A stretch of DNA of 16,654 nt from assembly GCA_023247955.1 (NCBI GenBank), contig JAHFFL010000006.1, positions 1 through 16,654 on the forward strand, read 5' to 3'. This stretch comes from Candidatus Omnitrophota bacterium. Its GTDB lineage: Bacteria > Omnitrophota > Gorgyraeia > 2-02-FULL-51-18. The position numbers and the translations under genes are program-made. Below the pieces are notes generated by a model. That model saw only the letters and a list, made by a program, of their open reading frames with translations. It did no database searches and had not been told where the DNA came from. Of the stretch, positions 1 to 7,061 are shown piece by piece (the stretch's first letter is position 1; each line of letters opens with the position of its first letter).

Positions 1-1
1 G

Positions 2-763
2 GCGCATCACATGTTTTTGACCAACATGGGCACCGTGATGAGCACCTTTTTCCAGGTGACGACGATGATCATCTCTATTCCTTCCATCGTGATCTTGACG
101 GTGCTGGTGCTCAGTCTCTGGGGCGGTGCGATCCGTTTCAATACGCCGATGCTTTTCGCGGTCGCCTTTTTGCCGATGTTCGGGATGGGCGGGCTCACCG
201 GTTTGCCTCTGGGACTTGCGGCCTCCGACATCCACCTGCACGACACCTACTACGTGATCGGCCATTTTCATTATGTCGTGGCGCCGGGCACCATCTTCGC
301 TCTGTTCGCCGGAATCTATCACTGGTTTCCCAAGGTCACGGGACGCCGGATGTCGGAGACGCTCGGAAAAATCCATTTTGTTCCTTCGCTGATCCTGATG
401 AACTGTATCTTCTTTCCGATGTTGATCCAGGGAATGGCGGGTGTGCTGCGCCGCATGTATGACCCGACGCAGTACGCGCACGCCCAAGCCGTCCAGCCGC
501 TCAACGTTTTTATTTCCACCTCCGCGGGGCTCCTGGCGCTGGCGCAGATCCCGTTTATCGTCAACTTTTTCTTCAGTCTTTTTTGGGGCAAAAAGGTGGG
601 AGAGAATCCGTGGGAAGCCACGACGCTTGAGTGGGCCACTCCCAGCCCTCCGCCTCACGGCAATTTCCGGGAAGCCCCTCACGTTTATTGCGGGCCTTAT
701 GAATACAGCCCGCCGCAGCGTAAGGACGGTTTTTGGCCCCAACACATCAAAGAGATCCGCTGA
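2..763 (+). CDS. ctaD: Cytochrome c oxidase subunit I, C-terminal part (5'-truncated by window edge)
   Basis: Catalytic subunit of an A-family heme-copper oxidase, which reduces O2 to water at a heme a3-CuB centre in the inner membrane and pumps protons. The frame is open from base 2 with no start, so the N-terminal half lies upstream; about 253 residues are visible. The first residues are A-H-H-M-F, the paired CuB-ligand histidines (bases 5-10). HDTYYVIGHFHYVV follows, with the Mg-site His-Asp (239-244) and the heme a3 and heme a ligand histidines (263-265, 269-271). The C-terminal NPWEATTLEW and SPPPHGNF signatures are typical of the family. The segment that normally reads IPTGIK reads IPSIVI, so the K-channel lysine is replaced by Ile. 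The cross-linked His-Tyr pair and the D-channel would lie upstream and cannot be assessed. The stop overlaps the ATG of subunit III by one base (TGATG). Confidence 0.97.
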   Translation, partial: AHHMFLTNMGTVMSTFFQVTTMIISIPSIVILTVLVLSLWGGAIRFNTPMLFAVAFLPMFGMGGLTGLPLGLAASDIHLHDTYYVIGHFHYVVAPGTIFALFAGIYHWFPKVTGRRMSETLGKIHFVPSLILMNCIFFPMLIQGMAGVLRRMYDPTQYAHAQAVQPLNVFISTSAGLLALAQIPFIVNFFFSLFWGKKVGENPWEATTLEWATPSPPPHGNFREAPHVYCGPYEYSPPQRKDGFWPQHIKEIR

Positions 764-1368
764 TGTCTGAGTCCGCATCCGCGATACGTTATATCACCCA
801 TTCTCATCCGGTGACGGGCGTTACCAATGCGAAGCTGGGCATCTGGTGTTTTTTGGCCTCCGAAGTGATGCTTTTTGGCGCTCTTTTTTCGGCGTATCTT
901 CTTTTGCGTACCGGTTCTTCTTCCTGGCCGCGCGGCTCGACGATCCTCAACGTCCCTCTGGCGACTTTAAATACAATGGTTCTCATCTTCTCAAGCGTGA
1001 CGATGGTGATGTCCTGGGCGTCGCTGGCGATGAAGAATTTTTCAAAATACCGGTTGTATATGGGGCTTACGGTGTTGATGGGGTTCGCATTTCTGGCGAT
1101 CAAGGCGTTTGAATACGGCCATAAATTCGAGCATCATCATTTCCCGAGCACCAGCACCTTTTACGCAATTTATTTCACGCTGACCGGTTTGCACGGCGTG
1201 CATGTGATCGCGGGGATACTCGTGAACCTCTATTTTTTGTTCCGCGGCCACGTGCTGTGGGAAAAAGACCCGGAGTGGCTCACGAACCGCGTGGAATGCG
1301 CGGGACTGTACTGGCATTTCGTGGATCTGGTATGGATTTTTCTTTTCCCCGTGCTTTATTTGCTATAA
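763..1368 (+). CDS. ctaE: Cytochrome c oxidase subunit III, five-helix form
   Basis: Membrane subunit that stabilises subunit I and supports proton uptake. The product is 201 residues with five hydrophobic segments (roughly residues 26-50, 64-90, 96-116, 130-158 and 176-201), matching the short five-helix bacterial form rather than the seven-helix mitochondrial type. Family signatures are CFLASEVMLFGALFSAYLLL in helix 1 with its conserved Glu, TGLHGVHVIAG in helix 4, and GLYWHFVDLVWIFLFP at the C-terminus. The ATG at 763 was chosen because it overlaps the ctaD stop (TGATG), has AAAGAG at 749-754 and starts a typical subunit III N-terminus; an in-frame ATG at 733 lies inside ctaD and is unlikely. 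The neighbouring subunit genes support the assignment. Confidence 0.97.
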   Translation: MSESASAIRYITHSHPVTGVTNAKLGIWCFLASEVMLFGALFSAYLLLRTGSSSWPRGSTILNVPLATLNTMVLIFSSVTMVMSWASLAMKNFSKYRLYMGLTVLMGFAFLAIKAFEYGHKFEHHHFPSTSTFYAIYFTLTGLHGVHVIAGILVNLYFLFRGHVLWEKDPEWLTNRVECAGLYWHFVDLVWIFLFPVLYLL

Positions 1369-1378
1369 TGAGGGCGTG

Positions 1379-1669
1379 GTGAGCGAGCATTTGTCCGAAG
1401 CGGCCGTCAAACAACACGTCAAGGTGTACTGGCGGGTATTTTCGGCGCTGGCCGTGCTTACGGCCCTGACGGTGGCGGTTTCTTATCTGCATTTTTCTCT
1501 GGCCGCGGCGATCGCCGTCGCTCTGTGCATCGCGATCACCAAGGGGTCTCTCGTGGCGGCTTATTTCATGCACTTGAAGACGGAGAAGAAGATCGTGTGG
1601 TGTGTTCTCGCGATGGCCTTTTTCTTTTTCGCGTTTCTTTTGCTGTCCCCTTCGCTCCATCATCGTTAG
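1379..1669 (+). CDS. ctaF: Cytochrome c oxidase subunit IV (prokaryotic COX4 type)
   Basis: Small accessory subunit of the oxidase, 96 residues with three predicted membrane helices (about residues 18-36, 41-62 and 70-90). The KGSLVAAYFMHLK motif at the end of helix 2 is the hallmark of the prokaryotic COX4/CyoD-like family. Two adjacent in-frame GTG codons (1376 and 1379) could start it. GAGGG at 1370-1374 leaves only one base before 1376 but four before 1379, so 1379 is preferred. It begins 10 bases after subunit III ends. The symbol is by position and family; naming of this subunit varies between lineages. Confidence 0.9.
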   Translation: MSEHLSEAAVKQHVKVYWRVFSALAVLTALTVAVSYLHFSLAAAIAVALCIAITKGSLVAAYFMHLKTEKKIVWCVLAMAFFFFAFLLLSPSLHHR

Positions 1670-1687
1670 ACCACAAAGGGGGTTGTC

Positions 1688-1879
1688 TTGTCCCTCAAAG
1701 CATTCCATATCTTTTTTATCGTGTTGTCCGTGACGCTCGCGGCCGGTTTCGGGACCTGGGCATTGCGTCAAAACACGCCCTGGAGCGGGTCTCTGGGCGT
1801 TGTCTCCCTGGCGGTTGGCGCAGTTCTTGCCGTGTATTTGGTGTGGTTTATCCGAAAGATGAAAAGGACGGCTCTGTGA
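1688..1879 (+). CDS. Small two-TM membrane protein of the oxidase operon, function unknown
   Basis: A 63-residue protein starting at TTG 1688, with a strong AAAGGGG Shine-Dalgarno (from 1676) about six bases upstream. Two hydrophobic segments (about residues 5-25, with FHIFFIVLSVTLAAGFGTWA, and 33-56, ending YLVWFIRKMKR) predict a membrane hairpin with a basic cytosolic end. It has no Cys, and its single His is H7, so it has no obvious metal or heme site. From memory, similar short proteins sit behind subunit IV in oxidase operons of Verrucomicrobia- or Acidobacteria-like bacteria, which suggests an assembly or accessory subunit, but I know of no characterised function. Its stop TGA (1877-1879) overlaps the GTG start of the next small gene (1876). 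Confidence 0.8.
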   Translation: MSLKAFHIFFIVLSVTLAAGFGTWALRQNTPWSGSLGVVSLAVGAVLAVYLVWFIRKMKRTAL

Positions 1880-2067
1880 GAATTGGAATGTTGTCTTTGT
1901 GGGCCTGTTCGGTGTGTTTCGGGGACCCTTCGTCGCCGCTTACCAAAGGACTGCTTGCCGGGGTGCTTTTTTTGCTCGCGGTGGTGCTTGCAGTGCTCGG
2001 CGGGATCGGCTGGACTGCTTTTGTTTGGCGTCGCCGCGCGAAGGCCGGAGGACACGGGTCGTTTTGA
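1876..2067 (+). CDS. Small single-TM protein with CxxC-F-G motif, oxidase operon, function unknown
   Basis: A 63-residue protein hidden inside a longer, otherwise unused reading frame. The likely start is GTG 1876, which overlaps the preceding stop (GTGA) and has AAAAGGA at 1862-1868; ATG 1888 is an alternative. The N-terminus leads into CSVCFGDPSSPLTKG (Cys codons at 1906 and 1915), then one membrane helix (about residues 26-50) and a basic WRRRAK tail. By the positive-inside rule the CxxC lies outside the cytoplasm, suiting a copper or thiol-redox role in oxidase maturation; that role is inference. I recall similar CPVCFG-type small proteins next to oxidase genes in other phyla, none characterised. 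A lipoprotein reading (L-W-A-C) is unlikely because Trp at -2 and a very short hydrophobic core do not fit a lipobox. Its stop overlaps the TTG start of yggS. Confidence 0.75.
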   Translation: MRIGMLSLWACSVCFGDPSSPLTKGLLAGVLFLLAVVLAVLGGIGWTAFVWRRRAKAGGHGSF

Positions 2068-2750
2068 AACCCGGGAGTTTGGCGGAGAACATCACGCAAG
2101 TCCGCGAGAAAATCGAAGCGGCTGCGCGCCGGTCCGGAAGGGACGGGACGGACATCGTGCTAGTGGCGGTGACCAAGGGTGTCCCGCTCGAGGGGATTGA
2201 AGAGGCGCATGCACTGGGCCTGTCTCTTTTCGGCGAAAACCGGATTCAGGAGGCCGCGACCAAAGTCTCGGCTCTTCCGCCCCCGATACAGTGGCACATG
2301 ATCGGACATTTACAGACCAACAAAGTGCCCGACGCGGTGCGGATGTTTCAGATGCTGCAGTCTGTCGACTCGATCCGGCTTGCCGAGAAAATCGACGAGG
2401 AATGCGCGAAATTGGACCGGACGATGCCGGTGCTTTTGGAAGTGAATATCGCCGGCGAAGTCCAGAAATACGGTTTTAAGCCCGAAGAAGTTTACGCGGC
2501 CGTAGACGCCGCCGGCGGATTGCCGCGCCTGAAAATCATGGGACTTATGGGAATGGCGCCGAACAACCCCGAGCAGTCGCCACGCCGCGAAGCATTTAAA
2601 AAGCTCAAAAATATTTTCAGTGTGTTGAGATCTTTAAAAAGAAACAATGTCGAGATGAAGTATTTATCCATGGGCATGAGCGGCGATTTTGAAATCGCGA
2701 TAGAGGAGGGGTCTAACATGGTCCGTATCGGAACGGCGCTTTTCCGGTGA
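2064..2750 (+). CDS. yggS: YggS/PLPBP family PLP-homeostasis protein
   Basis: Cytosolic pyridoxal-5'-phosphate-binding protein of the YggS/PROSC family, a single alanine-racemase-like barrel that buffers PLP and has no known catalytic turnover. The 228 residues match the usual length. Motifs in order: LVAVTKGVP with the PLP Schiff-base lysine at about residue 38, FGENRIQEA, WHMIGHLQTNK, SVDSIRLAEKI, VLLEVNIAGE, LKIMGLMGMAP, and a C-terminal LSMGMSGDFEIAIEEGS followed by RIGTALFR, which forms the phosphate site. The TTG at 2064 overlaps the previous stop and has GGAGG at 2047-2051, about 12 bases away; TTG 2079 is possible, but its purine stretch abuts it. Longer in-frame starts run through the small oxidase gene and are rejected. 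Its end overlaps proC by four bases, the common yggS-proC pairing. Confidence 0.95.
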   Translation: MKPGSLAENITQVREKIEAAARRSGRDGTDIVLVAVTKGVPLEGIEEAHALGLSLFGENRIQEAATKVSALPPPIQWHMIGHLQTNKVPDAVRMFQMLQSVDSIRLAEKIDEECAKLDRTMPVLLEVNIAGEVQKYGFKPEEVYAAVDAAGGLPRLKIMGLMGMAPNNPEQSPRREAFKKLKNIFSVLRSLKRNNVEMKYLSMGMSGDFEIAIEEGSNMVRIGTALFR

Positions 2751-3577
2751 CTGCGAAGGCCGCCCTTTCGGGGCTTAAGATCGGCGTGATCGGCGCGGGC
2801 AACATGGGGCAGGCGCTGGTGCGGGGGCTGGTGGAAAAATCAGTCTATCCCCAAAACATCTCCGTTTTTGACATCGACCGGAAAAAGCTCGATGCCGTAA
2901 GAAAAGAAGCCCATGTCCGTATCGCCAAGTCAAACCGCCAGTGCGTGTCGCTGTCGGACGTGATCATCCTCGCCGTCAAGCCGCAGATTCTGCGGGAGGT
3001 GGTGGAGGATATCGCCAGCGGCACCGACAAAGAGTCGCTTGTGATTTCCATCGCCGCGGGTGTTTCACTGGCGAAGATAGAATCTTTTTTCAAAAAACCC
3101 GTTTGTCTTATCCGCGTGATGCCCAACATGCCGGCGCTGGTCGGCGCGGGGATGTCGGCGTTCAGTCTCGGCAAACACGCGACCGCCAGACACCGGAAGA
3201 TCGCCGAGGCCATCTTGAGCGCGTTTGGGGAGTATGTGCCGGTGCCGGAGAAGATGTTGGATCTCGTGACGGCCGTGAGCGGTTCGGGACCCGCTTATTT
3301 TTTCCTGCTCGCCGAGAAGATGATCGAAGCGGCTTACGAATTGGGGATGAAAGTGGATATCGCAAAGAAATTGGTTTATCAGACCGCGTTTGGAAGCGGC
3401 CGTATCCTGGCCGACAGCCAGGAAGACCCCGAGGACCTGATCGAGCGCGTGGCTTCCAAAGGAGGCACCACCGAAGCGGCGCTCAAAATCTTTAAAAAAC
3501 AGGGTTTCGGTAAAGTGGTGCACGACGCGGTGAGGGCGGCTCATCGCCGCTCGAAAGAAATGAGGGAGGGCGTTTAA
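2747..3577 (+). CDS. proC: Pyrroline-5-carboxylate reductase
   Basis: Last step of proline synthesis: NAD(P)H-dependent reduction of 1-pyrroline-5-carboxylate to proline in the cytosol. At 276 residues it has standard length. The N-terminal Rossmann motif IGVIGAGNMGQAL (about residues 12-24) is followed by ILAVKPQ, SIAAGVSL and RVMPNMPALVGAGM. The C-terminal dimerisation and substrate domain carries VSGSGPAYFFLLAEKM, QTAFGSG and ASKGGTTEAAL. The GTG start forms a GTGA overlap with the yggS stop, which implies translational coupling; I see no strong Shine-Dalgarno of its own. yggT begins one base after its stop. Confidence 0.97.
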   Translation: MTAKAALSGLKIGVIGAGNMGQALVRGLVEKSVYPQNISVFDIDRKKLDAVRKEAHVRIAKSNRQCVSLSDVIILAVKPQILREVVEDIASGTDKESLVISIAAGVSLAKIESFFKKPVCLIRVMPNMPALVGAGMSAFSLGKHATARHRKIAEAILSAFGEYVPVPEKMLDLVTAVSGSGPAYFFLLAEKMIEAAYELGMKVDIAKKLVYQTAFGSGRILADSQEDPEDLIERVASKGGTTEAALKIFKKQGFGKVVHDAVRAAHRRSKEMREGV

Positions 3578-3578
3578 C

Positions 3579-3878
3579 ATGTTCGTGCTGGCCAATTTTT
3601 TTGAAGCGCTAGGCGGTGTATTCAGTTATGCGGTGGATATCTTATGGTGGCTTGTCATTATTCGTGCGCTGCTTAGCTGGGTGAGCCCGGACCCGAGCAA
3701 CCCGATCGTGCAGTTTATCGAAAGAATGACGGAGCCGCTGCTGGCCCCGTTCCGAAATCTCGTCCCTTCTTACCGCATCGGCATTGACGTCTCGCCGCTT
3801 TTTGCGCTGCTCCTGTTGTATTTCCTTAAAATATTCGTCGTGAAAACCTTAATCGGGATTTCCCTCCGGCTGAAGTAA
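3579..3878 (+). CDS. yggT: YggT family small membrane protein
   Basis: A 99-residue integral membrane protein with two hydrophobic segments (about residues 8-33 and 68-95) around the family signature RALLSWVSPDPSNPIVQFI and TEPLLAPFRNLVP. YggT proteins occur next to yggS and proC in many bacteria and have been linked to envelope or division-related functions, but the molecular role is unclear. The ATG at 3579 has GGAGG at 3565-3569, nine bases upstream, and lies one base after the proC stop. The gene ends eight bases before ileS. Confidence 0.92.
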   Translation: MFVLANFFEALGGVFSYAVDILWWLVIIRALLSWVSPDPSNPIVQFIERMTEPLLAPFRNLVPSYRIGIDVSPLFALLLLYFLKIFVVKTLIGISLRLK

Positions 3879-3885
3879 ATCGCGC

Positions 3886-6684
3886 ATGGATTATAAACAA
3901 ACGATCAATTTGCCGGTCACGGATTTTCCGATGAAGGCCGACCTGCCGCGGCGGGAACCCCAGCTTCTCGAGCAGTGGCGTTCCGAAGGGCTTTACGCGA
4001 AACTGCGCGAGGCGGGCAAGGGGAAAAAGAAATTTGTCCTGCACGACGGGCCGCCGTACGCGAACGGCGACATCCACATGGGCCATGCGCTCAATAAAAT
4101 TCTCAAGGACGTAATTGTCCGGCACAAGACCATGAAGGGTTATGACGCGCCCTTTGTGCCCGGCTGGGATTGCCACGGCCTGCCGGTCGAGCACCAGCTT
4201 TTCAAGGAACTCAAAATCACCAAACACCAGATCGACGCCGCGAGCTTCCGTAAGAAAGCCGCTCAGTACGCGATGGGGTTTGTCGCCAAGCAGAGGGAAC
4301 AGTTTAAACGTCTCGGTATTTTCGGCGAGTGGGAGACTCCTTATCTGACGCTGAGCCCCGAGTTTGAGGGGGCGGTGGTCGACGCGTTCGCGTCGCTGGT
4401 TGAAAAGGGGTTTATCTATCAGAGCCTAAAGCCGGTGCACTGGTGTATTTCCTGCGAGACGGCGCTGGCGGAGGCCGAGCTCGAATACGATGAAAACCAT
4501 GTGTCGCCGTCCATTTATATTTCATTTCCGGTGGACAGAATGGAACTGGAAAAAAAAGGGATTTCAGTCCCGGCAAGTGAAAAAGTTTCGCTGGCCGTGT
4601 GGACGACGACGCCGTGGACGCTCATGGCCAATGTGGCGGTGGCGGTGGGGCAGGATTTTGATTATGTGTTTGTGAAGACCCCGGCTCACGGTGTTCTGAT
4701 TTTATTGGAAAACCTTTTGCCGGCGCTCATGAAGCTGATTTCACCGGCGACGCCTGAAAATTACGAGGTGCTGCAAAAGGCGCGTGGGAAGAACCTTGAG
4801 GGAATTCAGGCCGGCCACCCGTTTCTTGACAGGACCTCTTTGGTTGTTGCTTCCGAAAGTGTTTCCAAAGAGGACGGCACCGGCTGCGTGCATCTCGCGC
4901 CCGGCCATGGAATCGAAGATTACCAGACCGGGCTCAAGAAAAACCTGCCGATTTTAATGCCGGTCGATGAAAAAGGGAAATTCACCGCGGAGGCGGGAGA
5001 CTGGAAAGGCCAATTTATTCTCAAGGCCAATGAGGCGATCATAGACGCGATTTTCCAAAAGGAAAATCTCTTGCATGCCGGCCAGATCCGGCATTCTTAT
5101 CCATCCTGCTGGCGCTGCAAAGAGCCGGTGATCACCAGGGCCACGCGCCAATGGTTCATGGGCGTGGACCGCCAGGACTTGCGCCGGAAAATCCTCGCGA
5201 TGATTCAAAAAGTGAAATGGGTCCCTGAAGTGGGGCGTAACCGCATCACGAGCATGATGGAATCCAGGCCCGACTGGTGTTTGTCGCGCCAGCGCTACTG
5301 GGGGATCCCCGTCCCTGTGTTTTACTGCGAGAGCTGCGACGAGGCGGTGCTCGACGCGGCGCTGATTCGCCGCGTCGGCGCCGAGTTCAGGAAGCGGGGA
5401 TCGGACTCGTGGTTTAGTTTATCGACGATGGATTTTACGGGAGGCAAATTTTCGTGCGGCGCATGCGGCCGCCGAGATTTAAAAAAGGGGCAGGACATCC
5501 TGGATGTCTGGTTTGAGTCCGGCGCCAGCCACCTGCCGGTGCTGACGGCAAATCCCGAGCTTCATTTTCCGGCTGACCTGTACCTGGAAGGCAGCGACCA
5601 GCACCGCGGCTGGTTTCAAAGCTCGCTGCTGATCTCCTGCGCGAATTCCGGCAAGCCTCCTTATCACTCCGTCCTGACGCATGGCTTCATCGTGGACGGC
5701 GAGGGCCGGAAGATGTCCAAGTCCCAGGGGAATGTGATCTCGCCCCTCGACGTGATGAAAGATTATGGGGCCGACATCCTGCGTTTATGGGTCGCCTCAA
5801 GCGACACCTCGGATGATATCCGTATCTCAAGCGATGGCCTCAGGCGTTTGTCCGAGGGCTACCGGAAAATCCGCAACACGTTCCGTTTTTTACTCGGAAA
5901 TTTGAGCAGTTTTGACGCGTCCAAGGATTCGCTGGAGTTCGAAAAACTTTTCGAAGTGGACCGTTGGGCGTTGTCGAAGCTCGAACTTTTGAAAGAAGAA
6001 GTCGGCACCGCCTATGAGGGCTACCAGTTCCATCGTGTTTATCACCTGGTCTATAATTTTTGCGTCGTCGAGATGTCCTCTTTTTATCTGGATGTTTTGA
6101 AAGACCGGCTATACACGGATTCCCGCCGGTCCGTTTCGGGAAGGTCCTGCCGGACGGTGCTTCATGAGATCTTGACCGTTCTCGCACGTCTCCTGGCCCC
6201 CGTCCTTGTGTTTACCTGCGAAGAGATCTGGAAAAGCGCGGGTTTCCCGGCGAGCGTGCATCTTGAGCCGTGGCCCAGAGCAAATCCGCGCCAGCGGCGC
6301 GTAGACCTGGAGGAGAAATGGGAGCGTTTTCTTTCTTTCCGAGAAAAAGTCCTGAAGGCGCTTGAGGAAAAACGAGAAAAAAAAGAAATTGGCAATTCGT
6401 TGGAAGCTGAGGTAGAATTAGCTCTTTCCAAAAAGGAAGATTTTGTTTTTTTGAAGGATTTTGAGAAAGATTTACCCGGTCTCTTTTTGGTCTCGGGGGT
6501 GCGAGTGGCCGGAAGCGGGGCGGAAGTTTCGGGGGACGGACTGGGTGTCACGGTAACCAAGGCCGCAGGCCAGAAGTGCGAGCGTTGCTGGAATACTCGC
6601 GAGTCCGTGGGGAATGACAAAGAACACAAGACGCTTTGCCATCGCTGCGTCGAGGTTTTAAAAGGAGCCACAATTCATGGATAA
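3886..6684 (+). CDS. ileS: Isoleucyl-tRNA synthetase (bacterial type with C-terminal zinc finger)
   Basis: Class Ia synthetase charging tRNA-Ile in the cytosol, 932 residues, the normal length for the bacterial form. It starts MDYKQTINLPVTDFPMKADL, a typical N-terminus. The ATP-binding HIGH-type motif is HMGH at residues 64-67 and KMSKS is at 609-613. The CP1 editing region shows WTTTPWTL and DGTGCVHLAPGHG. Cys pairs appear in the connective regions (CISC, CWRC, CESC and CGAC) and the C-terminal zinc finger uses C898, C901, C918 and C921. DVWFESGASH precedes the catalytic C-half. The Shine-Dalgarno before ATG 3886 is weak. The last eight bases overlap the next gene, and AAAGGAG for that gene lies inside the ileS coding region. 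No broken domain is apparent. Confidence 0.98.
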   Translation: MDYKQTINLPVTDFPMKADLPRREPQLLEQWRSEGLYAKLREAGKGKKKFVLHDGPPYANGDIHMGHALNKILKDVIVRHKTMKGYDAPFVPGWDCHGLPVEHQLFKELKITKHQIDAASFRKKAAQYAMGFVAKQREQFKRLGIFGEWETPYLTLSPEFEGAVVDAFASLVEKGFIYQSLKPVHWCISCETALAEAELEYDENHVSPSIYISFPVDRMELEKKGISVPASEKVSLAVWTTTPWTLMANVAVAVGQDFDYVFVKTPAHGVLILLENLLPALMKLISPATPENYEVLQKARGKNLEGIQAGHPFLDRTSLVVASESVSKEDGTGCVHLAPGHGIEDYQTGLKKNLPILMPVDEKGKFTAEAGDWKGQFILKANEAIIDAIFQKENLLHAGQIRHSYPSCWRCKEPVITRATRQWFMGVDRQDLRRKILAMIQKVKWVPEVGRNRITSMMESRPDWCLSRQRYWGIPVPVFYCESCDEAVLDAALIRRVGAEFRKRGSDSWFSLSTMDFTGGKFSCGACGRRDLKKGQDILDVWFESGASHLPVLTANPELHFPADLYLEGSDQHRGWFQSSLLISCANSGKPPYHSVLTHGFIVDGEGRKMSKSQGNVISPLDVMKDYGADILRLWVASSDTSDDIRISSDGLRRLSEGYRKIRNTFRFLLGNLSSFDASKDSLEFEKLFEVDRWALSKLELLKEEVGTAYEGYQFHRVYHLVYNFCVVEMSSFYLDVLKDRLYTDSRRSVSGRSCRTVLHEILTVLARLLAPVLVFTCEEIWKSAGFPASVHLEPWPRANPRQRRVDLEEKWERFLSFREKVLKALEEKREKKEIGNSLEAEVELALSKKEDFVFLKDFEKDLPGLFLVSGVRVAGSGAEVSGDGLGVTVTKAAGQKCERCWNTRESVGNDKEHKTLCHRCVEVLKGATIHG

Positions 6685-7054
6685 GAAAGAGCTGAAGTTT
6701 TTTAAGGAGCTCTTGCTCAAAAAGAAAGAAGCGCTCGCCAAAGGGATAGAGCACATCGCCAACGATGCGTTGAAAACTTCCCAGCGGGAAGCCGCCGGCG
6801 ATCTTTCCGCCTACAGTCTTCATATGGCGGACATGGCAACCGATAATTACGACCGCGAATTTTCGTTGGGGCTCGCGGACAACGAACAGAAAATCCTGAA
6901 CCGCATCGACGAGGCCCTCGAGAAAATCGAAAATAAAACGTTCGGGCTCTGTGAACTGTGCAACAAAAAAGTATCAAAGGTGCGTTTGAAGGCCGTTCCT
7001 TACGCCGAGCTCTGCGTTCCTTGCCAGGAGAAACAAGAAAAAAAGAGAAAATAG
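6677..7054 (+). CDS. DksA/TraR-type C4 zinc finger protein
   Basis: A 125-residue member of the DksA/TraR/YteA family, which binds RNA polymerase through the secondary channel in characterised cases. A long lysine-rich N-terminal helical region is followed by a DNYDREFSLGLADNE segment and a four-cysteine zinc finger (C92, C95, C113, C116). The tip motif that reads D-x-x-D-x-A in E. coli DksA reads D56-x-x-D59-x-E61 here, so the alanine important for DksA activity is replaced by Glu. This variant is common, from memory, in YteA-like relatives, so true DksA function is uncertain. The ATG at 6677 has AAAGGAG (6661-6667) nine bases upstream and overlaps ileS by eight bases. The lspA start follows within eight bases. 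Confidence 0.9.
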   Translation: MDKKELKFFKELLLKKKEALAKGIEHIANDALKTSQREAAGDLSAYSLHMADMATDNYDREFSLGLADNEQKILNRIDEALEKIENKTFGLCELCNKKVSKVRLKAVPYAELCVPCQEKQEKKRK

Positions 7055-7061
7055 TTTGTTG

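Noticed and set aside
1525..1875. Long + frame (180 residues if read from 1525) running through subunit IV and the two-TM gene
   Set aside because: Only its end (1876-2067) is coding; the upstream part overlaps two well-supported genes in another frame and reads as low-complexity nonsense.
1876..1917. CxxC small protein as a lipoprotein (L-W-A-C)
   Set aside because: Trp before the Ala and a hydrophobic segment of only about seven residues do not fit a lipobox signal peptide.
3065..3595. Minus-strand frame of 176 residues opposite proC
   Set aside because: His/Arg-rich antisense shadow of proC with no motif or ribosome binding site.
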